Positions 48,179 through 62,200 of a stretch of DNA of 64,000 bases are shown in pieces. This DNA comes from Aristolochia californica (Eukaryota; Streptophyta; Magnoliopsida; Piperales; Aristolochiaceae): positions 19,711,237-19,775,236 of the forward strand of contig JARWKL010000009.1 of assembly GCA_029961685.1 (NCBI GenBank), given 5' to 3'. Position 1 is the first letter of the stretch, and every line of letters starts with the position of its first letter. Made by a program: the position numbers and the translations under genes. The notes beneath the pieces are model-generated. The model made no database searches. It saw only the letters and a list, made by a program, of their open reading frames with translations, and was not told where the DNA came from.

Positions 48179-51100
48179 GATGAAGGGAAAGGTAAAAACT
48201 AAGGTTATGATTTAAGAAAATAGTGTACACCATAAATTGAAATGCACAATGCACAAATGTAGAGAGATATAATTCCAAAAAGTGTATGTAATTTTTAGGG
48301 ATTGTAACCTCTTTTTAGTTTTTCAATCGTCGGGAAAAGGGGGAGGCGGGGGATTTTTAACTGAGTGTTGACTCCCAACCCATAAGTCATTCCTTACAAA
48401 AATATAGCCCGTTACGCATGATAAATCACTTTGCAATCATCTATGATCGTTAGGTCAGCTTTTTTTAAATCAGCAAAATAATGGCTTGTTTAACTCGGGT
48501 AAATATCCCACCCATGTTCACTTGAGAATTTAATGAGCGTTTATTATTCTCTTTAAAAGGTTTGGATCCATAGGTCATTTGCAACTTTAACTTGCTTCAA
48601 GCAAGAGTATCCAATTTTTAAAGAATGTGTAGAAAAATCTGTTTCTTATAAAATTCCAAGCTATTGGGGTTGTTGAACTAGTGGAATTTCCCAAACCTGG
48701 ATAACAAAACTTTCGTGTTTATTTGTGGTGTGTGAATAAATTTTCTTTACTGACATTTGTTATTGCATTAAATTTTTTACATACATAAACACTAAAATTT
48801 TCATTTCGTTGTGATCTATTAGCCTTTCAATTCTTTTTTGTCTACGAGATGAAGGGAAAAGTGAAAACTCAAGTTTTGAATTAAGAAAAAAGTATCCATA
48901 TTAAATGAAAATGTATAATGCACAAATGTAGATAGAGATAATTCCAAAAAATTTCTATAGTTTTTAGGGATTGTAAACTCTTTTTTGATATTATATATCA
49001 GGTTTTGCAATCGTCGGGACAAGGGGGACGCTAACTGAGTGTTGACTCCCAACCCATAAGTCATTCCTTACAAAAAAAATAGCCCATTACGCATGACAAA
49101 TCACTTTAAAATCATCTATGATTTTTAGGTCAGCTTTTTGTGAATGGGCAAAATATTGGGTAAATATCCCACCCCACGTTCACTTGAGAATTTAATGAGC
49201 GTTTGTTATTCACTTTAAAAGGTTTTGATCCATAGGTCATTTGCATCTTTAACATGTTTCAAGCATGCATACCCATTTTTTAAAGCATATGTAGAAAAGT
49301 CTCTTTCTAATAAAATTCCAAGTTGTCTGGGTTGTTGAACTAGTGGAATTTCCCAATCTTGGATAACAAAACTTTTTCGTTCATTTATGGTGGGTGAATA
49401 AATTTTTCTTTACTTTAATTTGTTATTCAAGCTTTTTTCGTACATAAACTCTAAAATTTTTATTTCGTTGTGATATATTTGTTTTTCATCTCTTTTTTTT
49501 CTACGAGATGAAGGGAAAAGTGAAAACTCAAGTTTTGATTTAAGAAAAAAGAATACATATAAAATGGAAACACACAAATGTAGAGAGAGATAATTCCAAA
49601 AAGTGTCTGTAAATTTTAGGGATTGTAAACTCTTTTTAGTTTTTATATATCAGGTTTTGCAATCGTCGGGAAAAAAGGGAGGCGTGGGATTTCTAATGTA
49701 GTGTTGACTCCCAACCCATAAGTCATTCCTTATTAAAATATAGCCCATGATGCAAGATAAATCACTTTTCAATCATCTATCATCGATAGGTCAGCTTTTT
49801 TTTAAATGGGCAAAATAATGTCTTCTTTTACTCGGGTAATTATCCCACCGCGCGTTCACTTGAGAATTTAATGAGCGTTTGTTATTCTCTTTTAAAGGTT
49901 TGGATCCATAAGTCATTTGCATATTTAACATGTTTCAAGCATGCATATCCATTTTTTAAAGCATGTGTAGAAAAATTTCTTTCTAATAAAATTCCAAGCT
50001 GTTGGGGTTGTTGAACTAGTGGAATTTCCCAAACTTGGATAAATAAAACTTTTGTGTTCATTTGTGGTGTGAAAATAAATTTTATTTACGTACGTTTTTA
50101 ATTGCTTTAAATTTTTTCCATACATAAACTCTAAAATTTTCATTTTGTTGTTATCAATTTGCCTTTCATCTCTTTTTTTTCTACAAGATGAAGGGAAAAG
50201 TAAAAACTCAAGTTTTGATTTAAGAAAAAAGTATACATCTAAAATGGAAACGCAGTATGCACAAATGTAGAGAGAGAATATTCCAAAAAGTTTCTGTAAT
50301 TTTTAGGGATTGTAAACTCTTTTAAGTTTTTATATATTAGGTTTTGCATTCGTCGGGAAAAGGGAGTGGCTGGGAATTTTTAACTGCGTGTTCACTCTCT
50401 ACCCATAAGTCATTCATTAAAAAAATATGGCCAATTACGCATGATAAATCACCTTACAATCATCTATGATCTTTAGGTCAGCATTTTGTAAATGGGCAAA
50501 ATAATGGCTTGTTTGACTCGAGTAAATATCCCACCACACGTTCACTTAAGAATTTAATGAGCGTTTGCTATTCTCTTTAGAAGGTTTGGATCTATAGGTT
50601 ATTTGCATCTTTTATATGTTTCAAGCATGCATATCCATTTTTTAAAGCATGTGTAGAAAAATCTCTTTCTTATAAAATTCAAAGCTATAGGGGTTGTTGA
50701 TCAAATAGAATTTCCCAAACTTGGAAAACAAAACTTTTGGGTACATTTGTGGTGTGAGAATAAATTTTCTTTACTTACATTTTTTATTGCTTTAAGGTTT
50801 TTCCATAAATAAACTCTAAAATTTTCATTTTGTTGTGATCTATTTGTCGTTCATCTCTTTTTTGTCTACGAGATGAAAATAAAAGTGAAAACTCAAGTTT
50901 TAATTTAAGAAAAAAGTATACATTTAAAATGGAAATGTACAACGCACAAATAACGAGAGAGAAAATTAAAAAAAGTGTGTAGTTTTTAACGATTGTAAAA
51001 TCTTTTTAGTTTTTATATATCAGGTTTTGCAATCATCAGGAAAAGGGGGAAGCGGGGGAATTTTAACTGAGTGTTGAATTTCAACCCATAAGTCATTCAT

Positions 51101-53482
51101 TAAAAAAATATAGCCCATTACGCATGATAAATCACTTTACAATCATCTATAATCGTTGGGTCAGCTTTTTGTAAATGGGTAAAATAATGGCTTGTTTGAC
51201 TCGGGTAAATCTCCCACCGCACGTTCACTTGAGAATTTAATCAGCATTTGTTATTCTCTTTAAAAGGTTTGGATCCATAGGTCATTTGAATCTTAAAGAT
51301 GTTTCAAGCATGCATATCCATTTTTTAAAGCATGTGTAGAAAATCTCTTTCTAATAAAATTCCAAGCTATTGGGGATGTTGAACTACTGGAATTTCCCAA
51401 ACTTGGATAACAAAACATTTGTGTTCATTTGTGGTGTGTGAATAAATTTTCATTACTTACATTTGTTATCGCTTAAAAATTTTTTCATACATAAAATCTA
51501 AAATATTTATTTCGTTGTGAGCTATTTGCCTTTCATCTCGTTTTTGTCTACGAGATGAAGGGAAACGTGAAAACTCAAGTTTTGGTTTAAGAAAGAAGTA
51601 TACATCTAAAATGGAAATACACAATGGACAAATGTGAGAGAGAGATACTTGAGTTTTGACTCCCAACCCATAAGTCATTCCTTACAAAAATATAGCCCGT
51701 TACGCATGACAAATCACTTTACAATCATTTATGATCATTAGGGTCAGCTTTTTATAAATGGGAAAAATAATGGCTTGATTGATTCAGGTAAATATCCCAC
51801 TGGATATTTACTTGAAAATTTAATGACCATTTTTTATTCTCTTGAAATTGTTTGGATCCATAGGTTGTTTGCATATTTAACATGTTTCAAGCATGCATAT
51901 CCATCTTTTAACGCATGTGTAGAAAAATCTCTTTCTAATAAAATTCCAAGCTATTGGGGTTGTTGAACTAGTGGAATTTCCCAAACTTGGATTACAAAAC
52001 TTTTGTGTTCATTGGTGGTGTGTGAATAAATTTTCTTTACTTACATTTGTTATTGATTTAAATTCTTTCCATACATAAACTCTAAAATTTTCATTTCGTT
52101 GTGATTTGTCTATGAGATGAAGGGAAAAGTGAAAACTCAAGTTTTGATGTAAGAAAAAAGTATACATCTAAAATGGAAATGCATAATGCACAAATGTAGA
52201 GAGAGATAATTCAAAAAAGTTGCAGTAATTTTTAAGGATTGTAAACTCTTTTTAGTAAATTTATCAGGTTTTCCAATCTCCGAGAAAAGGGGCAGGCGGG
52301 GGATTTTTAACTGAGTGTTGACTGCCTGCCCATAAGTCATTTCTTACAAAAATACAGCCCGTTATACATGATAAATCACTTTACAATACACATTGATCGT
52401 TTGGTCTGCTTTTTGTAAATGGGCAAAATAATTTCTTGTTTGACTCGGGTAAATATCTCACCGCACATTCACTTGAGAATTTAATGTGCATTTTTTATTG
52501 TCTTTAAAAGGTTTGGATCCATAGCTCATTTGCATCTTTAACTTGTTTCAAGCTCGCATATCCATTTTTTAAAGCTTGTGTATAAAAATCTCTTTCTAAT
52601 ACAATTCCAAGCAGTTGCGGTTGTATACTAGTGGAATTTCCCAAACTTGGATAACAAAACTTTTGTGTTCATTTGTGGTGTGTGAATAAATTTTCTTTAC
52701 TTAAATTTGTTATTTCTTTAATTTTTTTTCATGCATAAACTCTAAAATTTTCATTTCGTTGTGATCTATTTGCCTTTAGTATCTTTTTTGTCTACGAGAT
52801 GAAGGGAAAAGTGAAAACTCAAGTTTTGATTTATGAAAAAAGTATACTTCTAAAATTGAAATGCATAATGCACAAATGTAGAGAGAAAAAATTCCAAAAA
52901 GTTTCTGTAATTTTTAGTGATTATAAAATCTTTTCAGTTTTTATATATCAGGTTTTGCAATCATTGGGAAAAGGGCGAGGCGGGGAATTTTTAACTGAGT
53001 GTTGATACCCAACCCATAAGTCATTCCTTACCAAAATACAGCTCGTTATGCATGATAAATCACTTTACAATCATCTATGATCGTTAGGTCAACTTTTCTT
53101 AAATGGGCAAAATAATGGCTTGTTTGACTTGGGGAAATATCCCACCGCATGTTCACTCGAGAATTTGATGAGTTTTTGTTATTCTCTTGAAAAGGTTTGG
53201 ATCCATAGATCTTTTGCATCTTTAACATGTTTCAAGCATGCAAATCCATTTTTTAAAGCATGTGTAGAAAAATAACTTTCTAATAAAATTCCAAGCCATT
53301 GGGGTTATTGAACTAGTGGAATTTCCCAAACTCGGATAACAAAAGTTTTGTGTTCTTTTGTCGTGTGTGAATAAATTTTCTTTACTTACATTAGTTATTG
53401 CTTTAAATTTTTTCCATACATAAACTATAAAATTTTCATTTTGTTGTGATATATTGGCCTTTCATCTCTTTTTTGTCTACGC

Positions 53483-56216
53483 GATGAAGGGAAAAGTGAA
53501 AACTCAAGTTTGATTTAAGAAAAAAGTATACATCTAAAATGGAAATGCACAATGCACAAATGAAGAGAGAGATAATTCCAAAAAGTTTCTCCAATTTTTA
53601 GGGATTGTAAACTCTTTTCACTATTTATATATCAGGTTTCTCAATCTTCGGGAAAAGGGGGAAGCGGAAGATTTTTAACTGAGTTTGTACTCCAAACCCA
53701 TAAGTCATTCCTCACCAAAATATAGCCCATTATGCATGATAAATCACTTTACAATCATCTACGATCATTTGGTCAACTTTTTGTAACTGGGCAAAATAAT
53801 GGCTTGTTTTACAAGGATAAATATCCCACCGCACGTTCACTTGAGAATTTAATGAGCGTTTGTTATTCTATTTAAAAGGTTTGGATCCATAGGTCATTTG
53901 CATCTTTAACATGTTTCAAGCAAGCATATCCATTTTTTAAAGCATGTACAGAAAGATCTCTTTCTAATGAAATTCCTAGCTATTGGGGTTGTTGAACTAG
54001 TGCAATTTCCCAAACTTGGAAAAAACTAACTTTTGTGTTTATTTGTGCTGTATGAATAAATTTTCTTTACTTACATTAGTTATTGCTTTAAATTTTTTCC
54101 ATATATAAACTCTAAAATTTTCATTTCGTTGTGATCTATTTGCCTTTCATCTCTTTTTTGTCTACGAGATGAAGGGAAAAGTGAAAACTCAAGTTTTGAT
54201 TTAAGAAAAAAGTATACATCTAAAATGGAAATGAACAAGACACAAATGTAGAGGGAGATAATTCCAAAATGTGTGTGCAATTTTAGGGATTTTAAATTCC
54301 TTTTAGATTTTATATATCAGGTTTTGCAATCGTCGGGAAAAGGGGGTGGCGGGGGATTTTTACCTAAGTGTTGAGTCCCAACCCATAAGTAATTCCTTAA
54401 AAAAATATAGCCCATTATGCATGATAAATCAGTTTACAATCATCTATGATCGTTAGGTCAGTTTTCTTTAAATGGGAAAAATAATGTCTTGTTAGACTGG
54501 GGTAAATTTCCCATCGCACATTCACTTGAGAATTTAATAAGCGTTTGTTATTCTCTTTAAAAGTTTTGGATCCATAGGTCATTTGCATCTTCAACAAGTT
54601 TCAAGCATGGATATCCATTTTTTAAGCATGTGTAGAAAAATGTCTTTCTAATAAAATTCAAAGCTATTGGGGTTTTTCAACTACTGGAATTTCACAAACT
54701 TGGATAACAAAACTTATGTGTTCATTTGTGGAGTGTGAAAAAAATTTCTTTACTTACATTTGTTATTGCTTTAAATTTTTTTAAATGCATAAACTCTAAC
54801 ATTTTCATTTCGTTGTGATCTATTTGCCTTTCATCTCTTTTTGTCTACGAGATGAAGGGAAAGTGAAAACTCAAGTTTTGATTTAAGAAAAAATTATTTA
54901 TCTAAAAAGGAAATACACAATGCACAAATATTTAGAGAGATAATTCAGAAAAGTGTTTGTAATTTTTAGGGATTTTAAACTTTTTTTATTTTTCAATATA
55001 AGGTTTTGCAATTGTCTGGAAAAAGGGGGAGGCGGGAGATTTTTAACTGAGTGTGTACTCCAAACCCATAAGTCACTCCTTAGAAAAATATAGCCCGTTA
55101 AGCATGATAAATCTCTTTACAATCATCTACGATCGTTTGGTCAGCTTTTTCCAAATGGGCAAAATAATGGTGTTTTTGACTAGGGTAAATATCCCACCAC
55201 ATGTTCACTTGTGAATTTAATGGCGTTTGTTATTCTCTTTAAAAGGTTTGGTTCCTTAGGTCATTTGAATCTTTAACATGTTTCAAGCAAGCATATCCAG
55301 TTTTTAAACCATGTATAGAAAGATCTCTTTCTAATAAAATTCCTAGCTATTGGTGTTGTTGAACTAGTGCAATTTCCCAAACTTGGAAAACAAAACTTTT
55401 ATGTTCATTTGTGGTGTGTCAATAAATTTTCTTTACTTACATTTGTTATTGCTTTAAATTTTTTCCATACATAAACTCTAAAATTTTCATTTCGTTGTGA
55501 TCTATTTGCCTTTCATCTCTTTTTTGTCTACGAGATGAAAGGAAAATTGAAAACTAAAGTTTTGATTTAAGAAAAAAGTATACATCTAAAATGGTAATGC
55601 ACAATGCACAAATGTAGAGAGAGATAATTCCAAAATGTGTCTGAAATTTTAGGGATTGTAAATTCTTTTTAGTTTTTATATATCAAGTTTTGCAAGCGTC
55701 GGGAAAAGGGGGAAGCGGGGATTTTTAAATGAGTGTTGAGTCCCAACCCATAAGTAATTCCTTACAAACATATAGCCCGTTACACATGATAAATCACTTT
55801 ACAATCATCTATGATCGGTAGGTCAGCTTTTTTTAAATGGGAAAAGTCATGGCTTGTTAGACTCGGGTAAATATCTCATTGCACGTTCACTTGAGAATTT
55901 AATATGCGTTTCTTATTCTCTATAAAAGTTTTGGATCCAAAGGTCATTTGCATCTTTAACAAGTTTCAAGTATGCGTGTCCATTTTTTAAAGCATGTGTA
56001 GAAAAATCTCTTTCTAATAAAATTCCAATTTATTGGGGTTGTATAACCACTGCAATTTCCCAAACCTGGATAACAAAACTTTTGTGTTCATTTGTGGTGT
56101 GTAAATAAATTTTCTTTCCGTATATTAGTTATTACTTTAAATTTTTTCCAAACATATACTCTAAAATTTTCATTTTGTAGTGATGTATTTGCCTTTCATC
56201 TCATTTTTGTCTACGA
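53483..56216 (+). repeat. Dimeric higher-order block in the satellite, right array
   Basis: Units starting at 53483 and 54851 share GTACTCCAAACCC, ATCATCTACGATC, CAAGCAAGCATATCCA, AGAAAGATC, CCTAGCTATTG and GAACTAGTGCAATTTCC. Units starting at 54168 and 55534 share GTTGAGTCCCAACCC, AAGTAATTCC and CTTGTTAGACT. Like variants are 1363-1370 bp apart. Confidence 0.75.
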
Positions 56217-59200
56217 GATGAAGGGAAAAGTGAAAACTCAAGTTTTTATATAAGAAAAAAGTACATCTAAAATTTAAATTCGCAATGCACAAAAGTAGAG
56301 AGAGATAATTATAAAAAGTGTTTGCAATTTTTACGGATTGTAAACTCTTTTTAGTTTTTATATATCTGGTTTTGCAATTGTTGGGAGAAGGGGGAGGCGG
56401 AGGATTTTTAACTGAGTGTTGACTTCCATCCCATAAGTCATTCCTTAAAAAAATATCACCCGTTATGCATGATAAATTACTTTTGCAATCATCTATGATC
56501 ATAAGGTCAGCTTTTTGTAAATGGAAAAAATAATGGCTTGTTTGACTCGGGTAAATATCCCACCGCAAGTTCACTTGAGAATTTAATTAGCATTTTTTAT
56601 TCTCTTTAAAAGGTTTGGATCAATAGGTCATTTCCATCTTTAACATGTTTCAAGCATGCATATCTATTTTCTAAAGCATGTGTAGAAAAATCTTTTTCTT
56701 ATTAAATTCCAAGCTATTGGGGTTGTTACACTAGTGGAATTTCCCAAACTTGGATAAAAAAAAATTTGTGTTCATTTGTGGTGTGTGAATAAATTTTCCT
56801 TACTTATATTTGTTATTGCTTTAAATTTTTTTCGTACATTAACTCTAAAATTTTCATTTCGTTGTGATTTATTTGCCTTTCATCTCTTTTTTGTCTACGA
56901 GATGAAGGGAAAAGTGAAAACTCAAGTTTTGATTTATGAAAAAAGTATACTCTCTAAAATGGAAATGCACAATGCTCAAATATAGAGAGAGAAAATTCCA
57001 AAAAGTTTCTGTAATTTTTAGGGATTGTAGACTATTTTTTGTTTTTATATATTAGGTTTTGTAATCGTCGGGAAAAAGGGGAGGCAAAGGATTTTTAAAT
57101 GAGTGTAAACACCCAACCCATAAGTTATTCTTTTAAAAAATATAGCCCCTTATGTATGATAAATCACTTTACAATCATATATGTTCGATTGGTCTGCTTT
57201 TTGTAAATGGGCAAAATAATGGGTTGTTTGACTCAGGTAAATATCCCACAGCACGTTCACTTGAGAATTTAATGAGCATTTGTTATTCTCTTTAAAAGGT
57301 TTGGATCGATAGGTAATTGGCATCTTTAACATGTTTCAAGCATGCTTATCCATTTTTCAAAGCATGTGTAGAAAAATCTCTTTCTAATAAAATTCCAAGC
57401 TATTGGGGTTGTTGAACTAGTGGAATTCCACAAACTTGGATAACAAAACTTGTGTTCAGTTGTGGTGCGTGAATAAATTTTATTTATTGACATTTTTTAT
57501 TGCTTTAAATTTTTTTCATACATAAACTCTAAAATTTCATTTCGTTGTGATCTGTTTGCCTTTCATCTCTTTTTTGTCTACGAGATGGAGAGAAAAGTGA
57601 AAACTCAAGTTTTAATTTCAGAAAAAAGTACACATCTAAAATGGAAATGCACAATGCACAAATGTAGAGAGAGAAAATTCCAAAAAGTGTCAGTAATTTT
57701 TAGGGATAGTAAACTATTTCTAGTTTTAAAATATAAGGTTTTGCAAACGTCGGGAAAAAAGGGGACGTAGGGGATTTCTAGTTTTCTAGTCATTCCCTAC
57801 GCATGATAAATCACTTTATCAATCATCTTTGAATGTTAGGTCAAGTTTTTGCAAATGGAAAAAATAATGGCTTGTTTGATTCGGGTAAATATCCTACCGC
57901 ATGTTCACTTGAGAATTTAATGAGGGTTGTTATTATCTTTAAAAGGTTTGGATCCATAGGTCATTTGCATCTTTAACATGTTTCAAGCATGCATAACCAT
58001 TTTTTAAAGCATGTGTAGAAAAATCTCTTTCTTATAAAATTCCATGCTATTGGGGTTGTTGAACTAGTGGAACTTCCCAAACTTGGATAACAAAACTTTT
58101 GTATTCATTTGTGGTGTGTGAATTATTTTTCTTTACTTCCATTTGTTATTGCCTTAAAATTTTTTTCGTACATAAACTCTAAAATTTTCTTTTCTTTGTG
58201 AGCTATTTGCCTTTCATCTCTTTTTTGTCTACGAGATGAAGGGAAAAGTGAAAACTCAAGTTTTGAATTAAGAAAAAAGTATACATGTAAAATGAAAATG
58301 CACAATGCATAATGTAGAGAGAGAAAATTCTAAAAAGTGTCTATAATTTTTAGGGATTGTACACTATTTTTAGTTTTTATATTATCAGGTTTTACAATCA
58401 TCGGGAAAAGGAGGAGGCTGAGGATTTTTAACTGAGCGTAGACTCCCAATGCATGATAAATCACTTTATAATCATCTATGATCGTTAGGTTAGCTTTTTT
58501 TGAATAGGAAAAATAATTGCTTGTTTGGCTCTGGTAAATATCCCACCGCATGTCCACTTGAGAATTTAACGAGAGTTTGTTGTTCTCTTTAAAAGATTTG
58601 GATCCATAGGTCAATTGCATCTTTAACAAAAATTTTGTGTTCATTTGTGGTGTGTGAATAAATCTTCTTTCCTTACATTTTTTATTGTTTTAAAAATTTC
58701 CGTACAAAAACTCTAAAATTTTTGTTTCATTGTGATCTATTTGCCGTTCATCCCTTTTTTGTCTACGAGATGAGGGGGAAACTAAAAACTCAAGTTTTGA
58801 TTTATGAAAAAAGTATACATCTAAAATGAAAATGCACAATGCACAAATGTAGGGAGAGAAAATTCCAAAAAGATTCTATAATTTTTTGGGATTGTAAACT
58901 CTTTTTTTGTTTTATATATCAGGTTTTGCAATCGTCGGGAAAAGGGGGAGGCGGGGAATTTTTGACTGAGTGTAGACACCCAACCCATAAGTAATTCCTT
59001 ACAAAAATATAGCCCCTTACGCATGGTAAATCACTTTACAATCATTTATGATCGTTTGGTCTGCTTTTTGTGAATGGGCAAAATAATGGCCTGTTTGACT
59101 CGGGTAAATATCCCACCGTACGTTCACTTGAGAATTTAATGAGCGTTTGTTATTCTCTTTAAAAGGTTTGGATCCATAGGTCATTTGCATCTTTAACATG

Positions 59201-62200
59201 TTTTAAGAATGCATATCAATTTTTGAAAACATGTGTAGAAAAATCTCTTTCTTATAAAATTCCAAGCTATTGGGGTTGTTGAACTAGTGGAATTTACCAA
59301 ACTTGGATAACAAAATTTTTGTGTTCATTTGTGGTGTGTGAATAAATTTTATTTACATACATTTGTTATTGGTTTAAATTTTTTCCCTACATAAACTCCA
59401 AAATTTTCATTTCGTTGTGATATATTTGCGTTTCATCTCTTTTTTGTCTAAGACATGAAGGGAAAAGTGAAAACTCAAGTTTTGATTTATGAAAAAAGTA
59501 TACAACTAAAATGGAAATGCACAATGCATAAATGTAGAGAGAGAAAATTCCAAAAAGTGTCTGATATTTTTAGGGATTGTAAACTCTTTTTTGTTTTTAT
59601 ATATCAGGTTTTGCAATAGTCAGGAAAAGGGGTTGGCGGGGGATTTTTAACTGAGTTTAGACTCCCAACCCATAAGTCATTCCTTACAAAAATATAGCCC
59701 TTACGTATGATAAATCGCTTTACAATCACCTATGATCGTTTGCTCTGGTTTTTGTAAATGGACAAAATAATGGCTTGTTTGACTCGTGTAAATATCCCAC
59801 CACACGTTCACTTGAGAATTTAATGAGCATTTTTTTATTCTATTTAAAAGGTTTGGATCGATAGGTCATTTGCATCTTTAACATGTTTCAAGCATGCATA
59901 TCCATTTTTTTAAAGCATGTGTAGAAAAATCTCTTTCAAATAAAATTCCAAGCTATTGGTGTTGTTGAACTAGAGGAATTTCCCAAACTTGGATAACAAA
60001 ACTATGTGTTCATTTGTGGTGTGTGAAGAAATTTTCTTTAATTTTTTATTTCTGTAAATTGTTTCCATAAATAAACTCTAAAATTTTCATTTCGTTGTGA
60101 TCTATTTTCGTTTCATCTATTTTTTGTCTACGAGATGAAGAGAAAAGTGAAAACTCTAGTTTTGATTTAAGAAAAAAGTACACATCTAAAATGGAAATGC
60201 ACAATGCACAAATGTAGAGAGAGATAATTCCAAAAAGTTTCGGCAATTTTTACGGATTTAAACTCATTTTAGTTTTTATATATCAGGTTTTGCTATTGTC
60301 GGGAAAAGGGGGAGGCAGGGCATTTTTAATTGAGTGTTGACTCCCAATCCATAAGTCATTCCTTACTAAAATATAGCCCGTTATGCATGATAAATCACTT
60401 TAAAATCATCTATGATCGTTAGGTCAGCTTTTTGTAAATGGGCAAAATAATGGCTTGTTTGACTTTGGTAAATATCCCACCGAACATTGACTTGAGAATT
60501 TAGTGAGCGTTTGTTATTATCTTTAAAAGGTTTGGATCCATAGTTCATTTGCATCTTTAACATGTTTCTAGCATGCATATTCATTTTTTTAAGCATGTGT
60601 AGAAAAATCTATTTCTAATAAAATTCCAAGCTATTGGGGTTGTTGAACTAGTGGAATTTCCCAAACATGGATAACAAAACTTGTGTTCTTTTGTGGCATG
60701 TAAATAAATTTTCTTTACTTACATTAGTTATTGCTTTAAATTTTTTCCATACATAAACTCTAAAATTTTCAATTCGTTGTGGTCTATTTGCCTTTCATCT
60801 CTATTTCGTCTACAAGATGAAGGAAAAAGTGAAAATTCAAGTTTTGGTTTAAGAAAAAAGTATACATCTAAAATGGAAACACACAATGCACAAATGTAGA
60901 GAGAGATAATTCCAAAAAGTTTCTATAATTTTTAGGGATTGTAAACTCTTTTTAGTTTTTATAAATTAGGCTTTGCAATCGTCCGAAAAAGGGAGAGGCG
61001 GGGGATTTTTAATTGAGTGTTGACTCCCAACTCATAAATCATTCCTTACAAAAATATAGACAATTACGCATGATAAATCACTTTACAATCATCTATGATT
61101 GTTAGGTCATCTTTTTGTAAATGGGCAAAATAATGGCTTGATTGACTCGGGTAAATATCCCACCGCAGGTTCACTCGAGAATTTAATGAGCGTTTGGTAT
61201 TCTTTTTAAAAGGTTTGGATCCGTAGGTAGTTTGTATCTTTAACACGTTTCAATCATGCATATCCATTTTTATAGCATGGGCAGCAAAATCTCTTCCTAA
61301 TAAAATTTCAAACTTTTGGGGTTGTTGAACTAGTGGAATTTCCCACACTTGGATAACAAAACTTTTGTGTTCATTTGTTGTGAGTGAATAAATTTTCTAT
61401 ACTTACATTTGTTATTGCTTGAAATTTTTTCCATACATAAACTCTAAAATTTTTTTTTCGTTGTGACCTAATTGGCTTTCATTTCTTTTTTTTTTTCTAC
61501 GACATGAAGGGAATAGTGAAAACTCAAGTTTTGATTTAAGAACAAAGTATACATCTAAAATGGAAATACACAATGCACAAATGTAGAGAGAGATAATTCC
61601 AAAATGGGTCTTTAATTTTTAGGGATTGTTAACTCTTTTTAGAGTTTATATATCAGGTTTTAAAATCGTCGGGAAAAGAGAGAGGCGGGGGATTTTTAAT
61701 TGAGTGCTGACTCCCAACCCAAAAGTCATTCCTAAAAAAAATACAGCCCGTTACGTCAGCTTTTTGTAAAAGGGCAAAATAATGGCTTGTTTGACTCAGG
61801 TGAATATCCCACAGCATGTTCACTTGAGAATTTAATGAGCGTTTTTTATTCTCTTTAAAAGGTTTTGATCCGTAGGTCATTTGCATGTTTAACATGTTTC
61901 AAGCATGCATATCCATTTTTTAAAGCACGTATAGAAAAATCTCTTTCTAATAAAATTCCTAGCTATTGGGGTTGTTGAACTAGTGCAATTTCCCAAACTT
62001 GGAAAACAAAACTTTTGTGTTCATTTGTGGTGTGAGAATAAATTTTCTTTACTTACATTAGTTATTGCTTTAAATTTTTTCCATACATAAACTCTAAAAT
62101 TTTCATTTCGTTGTGATCTATTTGCCTTTCATCTCTTTTTAGCCTACGAGATGAAGGGAAAAGTGAAAACTCAAGTTTTGATTTAAGAAAAAAGTATACA

